Shown here in pieces: positions 1-8,108 of a stretch of DNA of 64,000 nt. Within the stretch, counting starts at the first letter, position 1. The number at the start of each line of letters is the position of its first letter. Location of the stretch: positions 124,001 through 188,000 of the forward strand of contig NZ_JACJOF010000010.1 in the NCBI RefSeq assembly GCF_014695395.1, written 5' to 3'. The translations under genes and the position numbers were made by a program. This DNA is from Nodosilinea sp. FACHB-131. GTDB lineage: Bacteria; Cyanobacteriota; Cyanobacteriia; Phormidesmidales; Phormidesmidaceae. The notes beneath the pieces are model-generated. The model was not told the DNA's origin. It saw nothing but the letters and a program-made list of their open reading frames with translations, and ran no database searches.

Positions 1-89
1 TCGCCCGTGAGCACATTTAACCCGGCCTCTAGCCGCAGATCGAGATGATCGATCAGGGCAAAGTTCTCGATGTGCAGGGCATTTAGCAT
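1..89 (-). CDS. recN: DNA repair protein RecN, N-terminal fragment (cut by window edge)
   Basis: Reading leftward from an ATG at 89, the first 29 codons begin MLNALHIENFALIDHL and continue to VLTG at the window edge. RecN is an SMC-like ATPase of double-strand break repair; its family starts with a short strand, the IENFALI segment, and then the Walker A loop, which would lie just beyond position 1. What is seen is only the first strand and the run into the P-loop, so the assignment rests on this N-terminal signature. The rest of the gene is outside the window. Confidence 0.8.
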   Translation of the reverse strand, partial: MLNALHIENFALIDHLDLRLEAGLNVLTG

Positions 90-438
90 AGGGGCAATGG
101 TCTAGTACCTACGTATTTTAATGGGAAGCCCTACGGATACGCTGCTGAAAATGCGTAAGCCTTTAAAAGGCTCGCCGTTTTGCAGGTAGAGAATCAGGTA
201 ATGCCAAAAGCATCGCGATGCTTTTGATGGGCTGGTGACCGCCAGGGGCGAGCATGCCTGTTGCCGCCTGCTACGACATTATTGGCCAGCACTGGCTTTG
301 GCTAGAGCCTGCGATCTGATTTTTGTAGGTAGCGCAGCATAACCCAACGCGGCTGATTTGTGTCTAGAGCAGTAGTTCCACTTATTCACCCGCTGTAACT
401 TTGAAGAGCATGTCTGCCTTACCAGCAGCGATCGCCGT
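90..438. other. Intergenic spacer upstream of recN
   Basis: About 350 bases with no convincing gene on either strand. It holds a perfect 22-base palindrome (205-226) and a weaker hairpin AGCCTT/AAGGCT near 158-172. The recN promoter should lie at its left end. Confidence 0.6.
205..226. repeat. Perfect 22-bp palindrome
   Basis: The half-site CAAAAGCATCG is followed immediately by its exact reverse complement, giving a gapless dyad. It is not followed by a T run on the plus strand. It could be an operator or a hairpin; its position 116 bases upstream of recN is compatible with regulation, but this is inference. Confidence 0.6.
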
Positions 439-466
439 AGGGTGCATTCGCGCAGCAATGCACCAC
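439..466 (+). repeat. REP-like palindrome, left copy
   Basis: 28-nt element starting AGGGTGCATTCGCG and ending AATGCACCAC. It is an imperfect palindrome with arms GGTGCATT and AATGCACC around a short GC-rich loop. An exact reverse-complement copy lies at 1154-1181 on the other side of the RAYT remnant, the arrangement expected for REP elements mobilised by REP-associated tyrosine transposases. Confidence 0.8.
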
Positions 467-492
467 TCCCCAGGCAACACCGAGCACCATTT

Positions 493-978
493 CTATTCCC
501 GCAAATATCGATGCACACTCGAATACGCCCAATCCCTCGGATTCTTCACCAACCCATGCTTCACAGGGTTGGAATGAATGTACTCACAATGGTGCACAAA
601 ATCTCGCTCATCCCGAATAGCATGCTCCCAATAGCGCCGCTGCCATAAATTCCCCTCCCCCCGCCGTTCTCCCGATGCGCTTTTCTCCAACGGCAACGCC
701 AGATCCTTGGCGCAGGCTTTTGTCACCATGAGCTTGATCAATCACCAACGTTTGGCATAGTCAGCATCAATTTCTGGCAGCGTTAAAATGCAGTGAAAAT
801 GATCAGGCAACAGCACAAAGGCGTCGATCGCGAAGGGATATTTTCGGCGCACGGCAATGATGGCTTCTCGTAATGCTTGTCGGCCAAGCTCAGTGCAAAG
901 CCAGGGGTGGCGCTTATAAGTAACGTGAGTAAAAAAATAGCTACCGCCAGATCGGTATAGGCGTTGGTAATTGGGCAT
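493..978 (-). pseudogene. REP-associated tyrosine transposase (RAYT, Y1 family), interrupted
   Basis: Two same-frame blocks are separated only by an in-frame TGA at 742-744. The first (742-978) starts MPNYQRLYRSGGSYFFTHVT and contains the HFH metal-binding motif (LLPDHFHCI, about residues 57-65). The second (493-741) contains LWQRRYWEHAIRDE and the YIHSNPVKHGLV segment with the family's YIHxNPVKHG signature. Intact relatives read RWRLIK where this copy has RW-stop-LIK, so one codon has become a stop. A second early stop truncates the C terminus after HRYLRE. RAYTs are single-strand HUH-type transposases acting on REP palindromes. Unless the stop is read through, the enzyme is inactive. Confidence 0.85.
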
Positions 979-1153
979 TAACGTGGGGCAAAGAATTTCG
1001 CTTAGGGTGCCCGTGTTGTAGTCTTGGGGCGGGGGTGGGTTGTGTATTACTGGGAGTTGGAGTCGTACCTCAGCGCAATGGGCATTATCGGAGGCGATCG
1101 CACCAAATTTGGGTGATTTTGTCTGCGGGGGAGATTGGTAGGTGGCGGGAGTG

Positions 1154-1181
1154 GTGGTGCATTGCTGCGCGAATGCACCCT
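1154..1181 (-). repeat. REP-like palindrome, right copy
   Basis: 28-nt element starting GTGGTGCATTGC and ending GCGAATGCACCCT. It is the exact reverse complement of the copy at 439-466, so the two bracket the RAYT remnant in inverted orientation, about 690 bases apart. Confidence 0.8.
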
Positions 1182-1243
1182 ACTCAATAAAAAATCAGGT
1201 CTTTGGGCAAAGTTTGATTTATCTTGCGATCGCATGGGTAAAA

Positions 1244-1260
1244 GGTGGGCAGTGCCCACC
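1244..1260. repeat. GGTGGGC-type dispersed palindrome
   Basis: 17-nt palindrome GGTGGGCAGTGCCCACC. Very similar elements occur at 36507-36523 (inside menE), 45058-45074 and 45226-45242, usually followed by CTAC or preceded by GTAG. This is a second REP-like family in the window. Confidence 0.7.
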
Positions 1261-1299
1261 CTACAGATTGATACCTAGGCAGAGCATGGGCACCAGACG

Positions 1300-1431
1300 C
1301 GCGAAGTAATCGCGCCCTGGTAACAAGCAATCGCGCTCCGGTAACAAACAATCGCACTCCGGTAACAAGCAATCGCGCTCCGGTAACAAACAATCGCACT
1401 CCGGTAACAGGCGATTGCACTTTGGTAACAG
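1300..1431. repeat. 21-bp tandem repeat array with alternating units
   Basis: Five clear 21-nt units begin at 1321, 1342, 1363, 1384 and 1405, each of the form TAACAAxCAATCGCxCTCCGG, with a decayed unit on the left. Units 1 and 3 are identical, and units 2 and 4 are identical, so the array is A-B-A-B-C with a 42-bp higher-order period. The fifth unit is more diverged. 21 bp is seven codons, which keeps minus-strand frames open, but no codon-like signal supports a protein. Confidence 0.8.
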
Positions 1432-1641
1432 GTAAGTACGGGGGTAGCTATGCTTCACCCTCATCGCCACTTCATTCAGCAGCGCCTGTCCATATCGTTT
1501 CCATAAAACTGCGCCGATTTTTCCGGGTCGGCGATCGCAGTGGGCACATTGCCCTGAGCGACAGGCGAGACTCCCCAGCCCTAACCGCCAACCCGATATT
1601 TTAACCACCCTTTTGTATTGCCATTAAGGAGCATTACACCC

Positions 1642-2001
1642 ATGCCCAGTACCGATACCACCCGCCGTTTGCGGCCCGACTATCTCGACCAGGATGTCGT
1701 TTCCCTGCGCGGTGCGCGCACCATCGCTGGCTACACCTCCGCCCGCCCTGAGACCACCATCGAAGGGCTCCAGAGCAGCTACGCCGAGATGATTGCTGCC
1801 CAGGATGAAGAGACTGCGATCATGGTGCGCGCCAAAGCCGCTGCCGACAGAGCCCGCCAAGCCGAGTGGCAGTTCCACCAAAACGTCCTGGCCATGAAAG
1901 AACTGGTGCGGGGGGTCTACGGCTCCGACAGCAACGAGGCCCAGGCCATCGGCTACAAGAAAAAGTCTGAGCGCAAGCGCCCTCGGCGATCGGCTGCGTA
2001 A
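1642..2001 (+). CDS. Conserved hypothetical protein (119 aa)
   Basis: Starts MPSTDTTRRLRPDYLDQD and ends with a lysine/arginine-rich tail KKKSERKRPRRSAA. The ATG at 1642 is chosen over an in-frame TTG at 1618 because TAAGGAG lies at the right distance upstream. It resembles a small family that I recall as hypothetical in bacteria with the pattern RPDYLDQD, an alanine-rich helix, AEWxFH, and DSNEVQALGxKKKSEYKRP; no function is known to me. A strong hairpin follows the stop codon. It is probably a single-gene unit. Confidence 0.75.
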   Translation: MPSTDTTRRLRPDYLDQDVVSLRGARTIAGYTSARPETTIEGLQSSYAEMIAAQDEETAIMVRAKAAADRARQAEWQFHQNVLAMKELVRGVYGSDSNEAQAIGYKKKSERKRPRRSAA

Positions 2002-2020
2002 CCGTTCATTTTGAACCGCA

Positions 2021-2052
2021 TGCCCCTCAAATCTTTCAAGATTTGGGGGGCA
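2021..2052 (+). terminator. Hairpin downstream of the 119-aa hypothetical gene
   Basis: The arm TGCCCCTCAAATCTT pairs with AAGATTTGGGGGGCA, a 15-bp stem with one G-T pair and a very short loop, 20 bases after the stop codon. There is no clear T run after it, so it may act as a transcript-end hairpin rather than a textbook intrinsic terminator. Confidence 0.55.
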
Positions 2053-2415
2053 TACCATTAGGCGCGTCCCACGTTTGGGGCCCACCCTACGGGAAGCAAG
2101 CTACACCCTATATCCCTCTCCCAGAGCAGAAGAGGGACTTTGAATCCGGCTCCCCTTCTCCCGTTTTGAAAGAAGGGGTTGGGGGATGTAGAGCTTGCTC
2201 TTCCCACCGCATGGGCAAACTGCAAAACTGGATGGCGCGGGTGGGAACCTGAAGTCTCCTCCAATTGACAGAATCCGATCGGAGGAAGTAGGGAAGTCAC
2301 CACCGGGGATTCGGGAGCCAACCCGTTACAATAGTTTACGGGAATGGTTTAGGCGATCGCCTCAGCCGCCCCAATCATCAATCCCTCGGTTCTCAACCCT
2401 CTCTCTGAGCGCGCT
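2053..2415. other. Intergenic spacer with dispersed-repeat fragments
   Basis: About 360 bases. It contains a degenerate GTCCCACG...GGCCCACCCTAC segment near 2067-2092 and a CCCTTCTCCC...AGAAGGGGTTGGGGG hairpin-forming segment near 2146-2186, similar to 4541-4621 and 11664-11715. Short open frames here look spurious. Confidence 0.5.
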
Positions 2416-4452
2416 ATGGCTTTAAATACCACCCAGGATTCGGCTCAGCACTTTAGTGGCTCTGTCGATATCATCGACGCCGAAGCCATTACAGTAACCG
2501 GAGAGGTGATCACCGAGCCGACTCTAGTTACTGTCCCTGAGCACGTCCTGGACGCGCCCCGGCCTCGCACCCTAGCCACCAAAGCCCAAGACCCCTTTGA
2601 GTCCTACGGCTATGACCCAGAGGCGATCGCTACCCACTACCGCCGCCGCCCGTTTCAGGTTTGGGCGCGGTTTGTCGGCATTTTTCTGCCACTGATTAGC
2701 TTTTTTACCCAGCTTTGGCTCGATGCTCGCGCCGGTCGCAGTGCCCAAAACGAGATTAAGCGGGCGGCCCAGCTGCGCACCCTGCTCACCAAACTAGGCC
2801 CCGCCTACATCAAAATTGGCCAGGCCCTCTCTACCCGCCCCGACCTGGTGCCGCCGGTCTTCCTCGAAGAGCTGACCAAGCTGCAAGACCAGATTCCACC
2901 CTTTCCAAACGCCACCGCCTACCGCTTTATTCAAGAAGAGTTGGGCGCACCTCCCAGCCAGATCTACGCCGAAATTTCTGAAAACCCGATCGCGGCAGCG
3001 TCCCTAGGGCAGGTCTATAAAGGCAAACTGCACAGCGGCGAAGACGTGGCCATCAAGGTGCAGCGCCCCGGCCTGGCTCGCAACATTGCCCTCGACCTAC
3101 ACATTCTGCGAGGGCTGGCCCGCTTTGCCACCAACCGCATCAACCAGATTCGCAGCGACCTGGTGGCCATCTTAGATGAGTTCGGCGAGCGCATCTTCGA
3201 AGAGATGGACTACACCCACGAGGGTGAGAACGCCCAACGCTTTGCCAAACTCTACAACCACATTCCCGATATCTATGTGCCCCATATCTACCCCCAGTAC
3301 ACCGCCCGTCGGGTGTTGACCATGGAGTGGATTGAGGGCACTAAGCTGACCAACATCGACAAGCTGAACAGTCTGGGCATCGACGCCACCCACCTGATCG
3401 ACGTGGGCGTGCAGTGCTCGCTGCGGCAGCTGCTAGAGCACGGCTTCTTTCACGCCGACCCCCACCCCGGTAACCTGCTGGCCATGGCCGACGGCAAGCT
3501 GGCCTACCTCGACTTTGGCATGATGAGCGAGGTCAAGCCCTACCAGCGCTACGGCCTGATTGAGGCGGTGGTGCACATGGTCAACCGCGACTTTGAGGGG
3601 CTGGCCAACGACTACGTCAAGCTAGAGTTTCTCACCCCCGACACCGACCTGACGCCGATTATTCCGGCCCTGGGCAACGTGTTTAGCAACGCCCTCGGTG
3701 CCAGCGTTGCCGAGCTGAATTTCAAGAGCATTACCGACGAATTTTCGGCGCTGATGTACGAGTACCCGTTCCGGGTGCCCGCCTACTACGCGCTAATCAT
3801 TCGATCGCTGGTGACCCTAGAGGGCATCGCCATCAACGTTGACCCAGACTTCAAGGTGCTGAGCAAGGCCTATCCCTACGTGGCCAAGCGGCTGCTGACC
3901 GACCCTTCGCCCGAGCTACGGGCCTCGCTGCAAGATCTGCTGTTCAAGGACGGCAGCTTTCGCTGGAACCGGCTAGAGAACCTGCTGCGCAACGCCCGCA
4001 GCAGCGACGAATACGATATGGATCGGCTGATTGACCAGACGTTGGAGTTTTTGTTCTCAGACCGGGGCTCGTTTTTGCGCGATCGCATTGTCGGCGAACT
4101 GGTCAACAGCCTCGACAACTTTGGCCAAAGCACGGTGCAAAGTTTGACCACCGCCGTGCAGCGCCGCTTTGGCCTCAAGAAGGATTTGCCACCTGCGGCC
4201 GCCGCTGCCCCCAACGACCTCGACAATCTGCGTCGCATTCTCGACATTCTCAAAGACACCCCCGGCTTTGATGCCGCCCAGGTGGCGGCCCGGATTCCGA
4301 CCCTGTTGTTTAAGCCTGAGACCCAGGCGATGGGTCAGCAGGTGGTGACTAGGCTGGCTCAGCGCGGTCTGGCTCGGCTGATTCGCAACCTGCTGTTGGA
4401 GGGAGAGCCTGTGGCCCAGCCTCAGCTCACTCCGGCTCGCGTTGGCAGCTAG
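2416..4452 (+). CDS. ABC1/UbiB-family atypical kinase (AarF/ABC1K)
   Basis: 678 aa, in the 550-680 range of cyanobacterial ABC1K proteins. The family's special motifs are present: KIGQALSTRPDL (about residue 133) in the N-terminal extension, the alanine-rich loop AAASLGQVYKG (about 193), VAIKVQRPG, the catalytic loop HADPHPGNLL (about 346) and LDFG (about 366) in place of DFG. ABC1 kinases influence isoprenoid-quinone and lipid metabolism; in cyanobacteria and plastids they are tied to prenylquinones. The substrate here cannot be told from sequence. The first 60 residues are low in conservation. ATG at 2416 is the first plausible start; it is followed by a 250-base spacer. Confidence 0.92.
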   Translation: MALNTTQDSAQHFSGSVDIIDAEAITVTGEVITEPTLVTVPEHVLDAPRPRTLATKAQDPFESYGYDPEAIATHYRRRPFQVWARFVGIFLPLISFFTQLWLDARAGRSAQNEIKRAAQLRTLLTKLGPAYIKIGQALSTRPDLVPPVFLEELTKLQDQIPPFPNATAYRFIQEELGAPPSQIYAEISENPIAAASLGQVYKGKLHSGEDVAIKVQRPGLARNIALDLHILRGLARFATNRINQIRSDLVAILDEFGERIFEEMDYTHEGENAQRFAKLYNHIPDIYVPHIYPQYTARRVLTMEWIEGTKLTNIDKLNSLGIDATHLIDVGVQCSLRQLLEHGFFHADPHPGNLLAMADGKLAYLDFGMMSEVKPYQRYGLIEAVVHMVNRDFEGLANDYVKLEFLTPDTDLTPIIPALGNVFSNALGASVAELNFKSITDEFSALMYEYPFRVPAYYALIIRSLVTLEGIAINVDPDFKVLSKAYPYVAKRLLTDPSPELRASLQDLLFKDGSFRWNRLENLLRNARSSDEYDMDRLIDQTLEFLFSDRGSFLRDRIVGELVNSLDNFGQSTVQSLTTAVQRRFGLKKDLPPAAAAAPNDLDNLRRILDILKDTPGFDAAQVAARIPTLLFKPETQAMGQQVVTRLAQRGLARLIRNLLLEGEPVAQPQLTPARVGS

Positions 4453-4540
4453 GCAAGCCCTTGGTTAACCGTCTGCCGTTTGCAAACGTCCGCTGCGGGG
4501 AAATGAGCGTTGCTAAATTAGCCTATGACTCGCCAGAATT

Positions 4541-4621
4541 GCCCTCTCCCTAGCCCTCTCCCCCTGGGAGAGGGGACAAGAGGTTGGCTCCCTTCTCCCT
4601 GGGGAGAAGGGTTGGGGATAT
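4541..4621. repeat. Double-hairpin dispersed repeat (CCCTCTCCC/GGGAGAGGG type)
   Basis: Two successive inverted repeats: CCTCTCCCCCTGGGAGAGG and CCCTTCTCCCTGGGGAGAAGGG, followed by TTGGGGATAT. Related segments occur at 2146-2186 and 11664-11715, so this is a multi-copy intergenic element. It may also end the ABC1 kinase transcript. Confidence 0.65.
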
Positions 4622-4709
4622 AGACATGCAGCGGTTGCTCTGCGAGTGGGTTCGGTTATTCCTAAAGTCAGCAACATGGGCAAATATTGCCGTTTAGCTA
4701 CGACAGACT

Positions 4710-5414
4710 TCAGTTTAACCAGGGTGGCGTCGAGAGCTTGAAGCGCAAGAGAGCAATGCAGCCGCTAATCCACAAAAAGCCAATGCCGTAGCCGGCCAGC
4801 ACGTCCGTGGGCCAGTGAACCCCCAGGTAAAGGCGACTCAGGCCAATGCCGCCGATCAAAAAGATTGCTCCTGCATAAACGATTAGTTTTTGCTTAGGGA
4901 AGCGCTGCGCCAGCAGGTAAGCCGAAAAGCCGTAAAGCACCATTGACCCCAGCGCGTGGCCGCTGGGAAAGCTGTAGGTGGTCTCAGTAATAATCTGGGG
5001 CCAAAGGGCTGGGCGGGCCTTACCAAACAGCAGTTTCAGCCCGGTGCTCAACACGGCCCCGCCTATGCAGTTAATTGCGAAGGCGATCGCAACAGACCGA
5101 TGGGGCCGCAACCAAAGTCCAATAAACCCAATGCAGGTCAACGGCACCACCGTGCTGGGGTCGCCCAAGCGTGTGAAGGTCAGCATCACCTGATCCAGGG
5201 TCGGCGTAGCAAATTGATTAATCCACAGCAGAACCGATTCATCAAAGAAAAAGGCTTCTTGCTCCAGCACTTCATCGGCCAGATTGGCCAGGCCAAACAG
5301 AATTAGCAGGCAAGTCCCCAGCCAGAGCAGACCAACGGTGGCTACAAACGACATCAGTCTCGGATGGATGTGCTGCATCCAGGCTCTAGCCAACCGTTTT
5401 AGAATCTGCTGCAT
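4710..5414 (-). CDS. PAP2-family membrane phosphatase
   Basis: 234 aa with about six membrane segments. The three PAP2 active-site motifs are in order: K127-x6-RP (KLLFGKARP), PSGH (150-153) and SR193-x5-H200-x3-D204 (SRLYLGVHWPTD). These enzymes dephosphorylate lipid phosphates such as phosphatidate or undecaprenyl diphosphate at the membrane. The true substrate is not evident. The start ATG is supported by GAGGTGG upstream. It stands alone between genes on the opposite strand or separated by 200 bases. Confidence 0.88.
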   Translation of the reverse strand: MQQILKRLARAWMQHIHPRLMSFVATVGLLWLGTCLLILFGLANLADEVLEQEAFFFDESVLLWINQFATPTLDQVMLTFTRLGDPSTVVPLTCIGFIGLWLRPHRSVAIAFAINCIGGAVLSTGLKLLFGKARPALWPQIITETTYSFPSGHALGSMVLYGFSAYLLAQRFPKQKLIVYAGAIFLIGGIGLSRLYLGVHWPTDVLAGYGIGFLWISGCIALLRFKLSTPPWLN

Positions 5415-5617
5415 CGTGCCACCTCACCACAGGACTGCCACCAGAATGCCATGCAGCCCGATCGCAAGGCTGCATGGCATCCCCAAATCACAGCTCCTCA
5501 GCAGCGCGGAGCAGAATCCTCATAGGCTTTCAGGAGCGTTACGATGCCAACCCGTAGAAGCTATCACTTCGATGTGATTAAGTCACTTTTCGCGCGCTGC
5601 ATCAAGGATGCCTCCCT

Positions 5618-6742
5618 CTAAAAGGCGTAACGGACGGTGCAGTAGGGCATTTCCTGGTGCAGTAGCTCCTGAAATTGCTCAACCAGACTGCCCTTCAGCC
5701 CTCGCTTGTAGCGCACGTTTTTGCCGCCGGTCTGCGAAAACTTGGTCTCTTGCAGATCGGGTTGCCAAAGCAGGTCTTCGCCCTTGGGATGCCAGCCCAT
5801 ATTGACATCGTGGAGGCGATCGTTGTGGGTTAAGAAAATCACTTCGCACTGAAGCTGCTGCTTGGCGCGATCGCTAAGGGTGTCGTCAATTTGGCGAAAG
5901 AGATCGGTATAGTCGTCGAGCCAGCCCTCGTAGTAAACCACGGGCGCAAAGTTGAGGTGCACCTCGTACCCAGCTTCAACAAAATCATTGATGGCGTTGA
6001 TGCGATCGGGAATTGGCGACGTGCGCACGTCGATAATCTGCGCCTTAGCGGCAGGCATCAGGCTAAACCGAATTCGGGTCTTGCCTTGGGGGTCATAGCT
6101 CAGCAGCTGTCGGTTGACGCATTTGGTAGCAAAGGTCGCCTTGCCGTTGGGAATGCGACGAAACAGGGCGATGATATCTTTCACGTTGTCGCAGATAGCC
6201 GCATCGACTGAGCAATCGCTGTTCTCGCCAATCTCATAGACCCAAAACTGGGGGTCGACCTGGTTGGGCTCTAGCTTGTCGCTCTGGCGCTTGGCGTGGC
6301 GCTCTAGGTAGCGCAACACTTGCTCGATGTTGACGAAGACCGTGATTGGGTTGGCAAAACCTTTGCGCCGGGCAACGTAGCAGTAGGAGCAGGCCATGGC
6401 GCAGCCGTTGGCGTGGGAGGGGGCCACAAAATCTGAAGACCGGCTGTTGGGCCGCGCCTGGATAGATTTCTTCACCCCTAGCACCAGTACGGTGCGCTTG
6501 ATGCGAGTCCAGTCATCCACCGAGCCTTCGTTACCGTGCAGGTCGGGAATGTTCCAATGAGACGGCACCTCAATCAGCGAGGCGTTGGGATGCTGGGCCA
6601 AAATCTCTTGACCGCGGGCGTACTGAAAAGCATCGGGCTCGTGATAAATCTCCTGGATGTTGAGCAGTCGCTCTAGGTGAATCTGAGGGGCCAGTCGCTG
6701 CTCGTCGCGGGTTGCTGGGGGGGCAATGGGAGTTGAGGTCAA
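5618..6742 (-). CDS. Spore-photoproduct-lyase-like radical SAM protein
   Basis: 374 aa. The radical SAM cluster motif CAMACSYC gives Cys114-x3-Cys118-x2-Cys121, the spacing used by spore photoproduct lyases and unlike most radical SAM enzymes. Following VARRKGFANP and later motifs match the cyanobacterial SPL-like family. Classical SPL reverses the UV lesion 5-thyminyl-5,6-dihydrothymine; cyanobacteria do not make spores, so the substrate of this branch is unproved. The start is a TTG (6742) with AAGGA about 12 bases upstream; there is no nearby ATG. The gene diverges from uvsE, which supports a UV-damage role. Confidence 0.82.
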   Translation of the reverse strand: MTSTPIAPPATRDEQRLAPQIHLERLLNIQEIYHEPDAFQYARGQEILAQHPNASLIEVPSHWNIPDLHGNEGSVDDWTRIKRTVLVLGVKKSIQARPNSRSSDFVAPSHANGCAMACSYCYVARRKGFANPITVFVNIEQVLRYLERHAKRQSDKLEPNQVDPQFWVYEIGENSDCSVDAAICDNVKDIIALFRRIPNGKATFATKCVNRQLLSYDPQGKTRIRFSLMPAAKAQIIDVRTSPIPDRINAINDFVEAGYEVHLNFAPVVYYEGWLDDYTDLFRQIDDTLSDRAKQQLQCEVIFLTHNDRLHDVNMGWHPKGEDLLWQPDLQETKFSQTGGKNVRYKRGLKGSLVEQFQELLHQEMPYCTVRYAF

Positions 6743-7005
6743 AGTGCAGAAATCCTTAGCGGGTGATGTCTACAGTGCTTGCGTATCTGCTTTTACCGTA
6801 GCGAGTCGACGCAACAGAGGAAACCAGTTGACTGGGGTAACTGCCGCCCCTGATAGGGCGGGTTTCTGCCGTCGGAAGATACCCCTCAAAGGGTGGGGAA
6901 ATCCATGCCCGCTAGAGGATTGCTCGACTCAGTTTGCTTGTCATAGTAAAAGCGGCTAACTCTCCTGCCTACACTGCAAGCGCACGATCGCAACATGTCC
7001 CGCCC

Positions 7006-7923
7006 ATGACTTCCTCCTCCCCCGCTCCAGCCATCCTCGACACCCCCAACCTGGGGCTGGTTTGCATTACGACCTCGCCCGAGGTGCGCTTTAAGACCAT
7101 GACGCGCAAGCGGCTGTTGCAGCTGGATGACGAGGCGCAGGTGCAGGCGGTGCGATCGCTCTACGACGAGAACCTGAGGCGGCTCAACCTGGCGATCACG
7201 TTTTGCCAAGACAACCAGATTCAGCTCTATCGCCTGATATCGAACATTTTTCCGTTTTCCGATACACCCCTGGGCACAAGAATTTTAGACGAGTTTGCCG
7301 ACGCTCTGAAGCAGCTGGGCGATCGCGCCCAGGCCGCCAACATCCGGCTGGTGCTGCACCCCGATCAGTTTGTGGTGCTCAACTCCGACAACCCCACAGT
7401 GATCGAGAACAGCATCACCATACTGACGGCCCACGCCCGCTGGTTTGACCTGATGGGCTTGCCCCAGTCCCCCTGGGCGTTGATGAATATCCACGGCGGC
7501 AAGGGCGATCGCCGCGATCGCCTCATCCAGACGATCCGCGATCTGCCGACGCCAATTCGCTCTCGCCTCACCTTGGAGAACGACGAGCACACCTACAGCG
7601 CCGCCGCCATCCTTGACATTTGTCGAGCGACGCAGATTCCCATGGTGTTTGACGCCCACCACCACCTAATTCACGAACGCCTCGACAGCTACGACCATCC
7701 CAGCGTCGAGCAGATGCTGACGGCGGCTCGCACCACCTGGCCCGACCCAGCCTGGCAGCTAGTGCATATTTCCAACGGGTCCAGCGCCCTCCATGACCCT
7801 CGCCACAGCGACTTAATCACCGCTATGCCCAGTTCCTTCCGTCAAGCTCCCTGGATTGAGGTAGAGGCCAAGCACAAGGAGCTAGCGATCACGCATCTGC
7901 GCCAGACGTGGTTGTCGGCCTGA
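7006..7923 (+). CDS. uvsE: UV damage endonuclease UvsE
   Basis: 305 aa from ATG 7006 (an in-frame TTG at 6934 is less likely). UvsE nicks DNA 5' of UV photoproducts, starting an alternative excision repair path. The protein shows the TIM-barrel metal-binding signatures in order: VLHPDQFVVLNS, NIHGGKGDR, LTLENDEHTY and FDAHHH. Its length is typical. It is transcribed away from the SPL-like gene with a 263-base spacer, so both may share a regulatory region. A strong hairpin follows the stop. Confidence 0.9.
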   Translation: MTSSSPAPAILDTPNLGLVCITTSPEVRFKTMTRKRLLQLDDEAQVQAVRSLYDENLRRLNLAITFCQDNQIQLYRLISNIFPFSDTPLGTRILDEFADALKQLGDRAQAANIRLVLHPDQFVVLNSDNPTVIENSITILTAHARWFDLMGLPQSPWALMNIHGGKGDRRDRLIQTIRDLPTPIRSRLTLENDEHTYSAAAILDICRATQIPMVFDAHHHLIHERLDSYDHPSVEQMLTAARTTWPDPAWQLVHISNGSSALHDPRHSDLITAMPSSFRQAPWIEVEAKHKELAITHLRQTWLSA

Positions 7924-7936
7924 GGCAACTCGAAGG

Positions 7937-8001
7937 GGTGTAGGGTCTAGGGGTTTCAGGTATAAGGTCGACCTGAAACCTGAAACCCTAGACCCTACAC
8001 C
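7937..8001 (+). terminator. Long inverted repeat downstream of uvsE
   Basis: A perfect 16-bp arm GGTGTAGGGTCTAGGG (7937-7952) pairs with 7986-8001, and the pairing continues through GTTTCAGGT and CCTGAAA with a small duplication in the right arm. It lacks a long T run. Similar arms (GGGTATAGGGT type) occur at 48906-48968, so it belongs to a repeated intergenic hairpin family that also closes transcripts. Confidence 0.6.
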
Positions 8002-8108
8002 TTAATACCCCGGCTGTTAGAGCTTGTCACAATCAGCCCAGTCAAGCCTTAGATTTCAGTATCCTTAAGGTAGGGCAAGCTAAATCGACACCCTAGGGAA
8101 ATTGCTAA

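Larger units (their letters stand above)
979..1641. other. Repeat-rich spacer between RAYT remnant and hypothetical gene
   Basis: About 660 bases without a credible gene. It contains the right REP-like copy (1154-1181), a GGTGGGC palindrome (1244-1260) and a 21-bp tandem array (about 1300-1431). Open frames seen here on the minus strand are by-products of the 21-bp (7-codon) period. Confidence 0.6.

Noticed and set aside
1300..1431. CRISPR array
   Set aside because: The 21-bp units are directly adjacent, with no unique spacers, and no cas genes are nearby.
1261..1608. Minus-strand gene with LLPECDC-type heptads
   Set aside because: The open frame is produced by the 21-bp repeat period (a multiple of 3); there is no ribosome site or recognisable protein outside the repeat.
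2043..2425. Small genes in the spacer before the ABC1 kinase
   Set aside because: They lie over dispersed-repeat DNA, lack ribosome sites, and the kinase start at 2416 is clear.
3876..4259. 127-aa arginine/serine-rich frame opposite the ABC1 kinase
   Set aside because: Antisense shadow caused by codon bias of the kinase gene.
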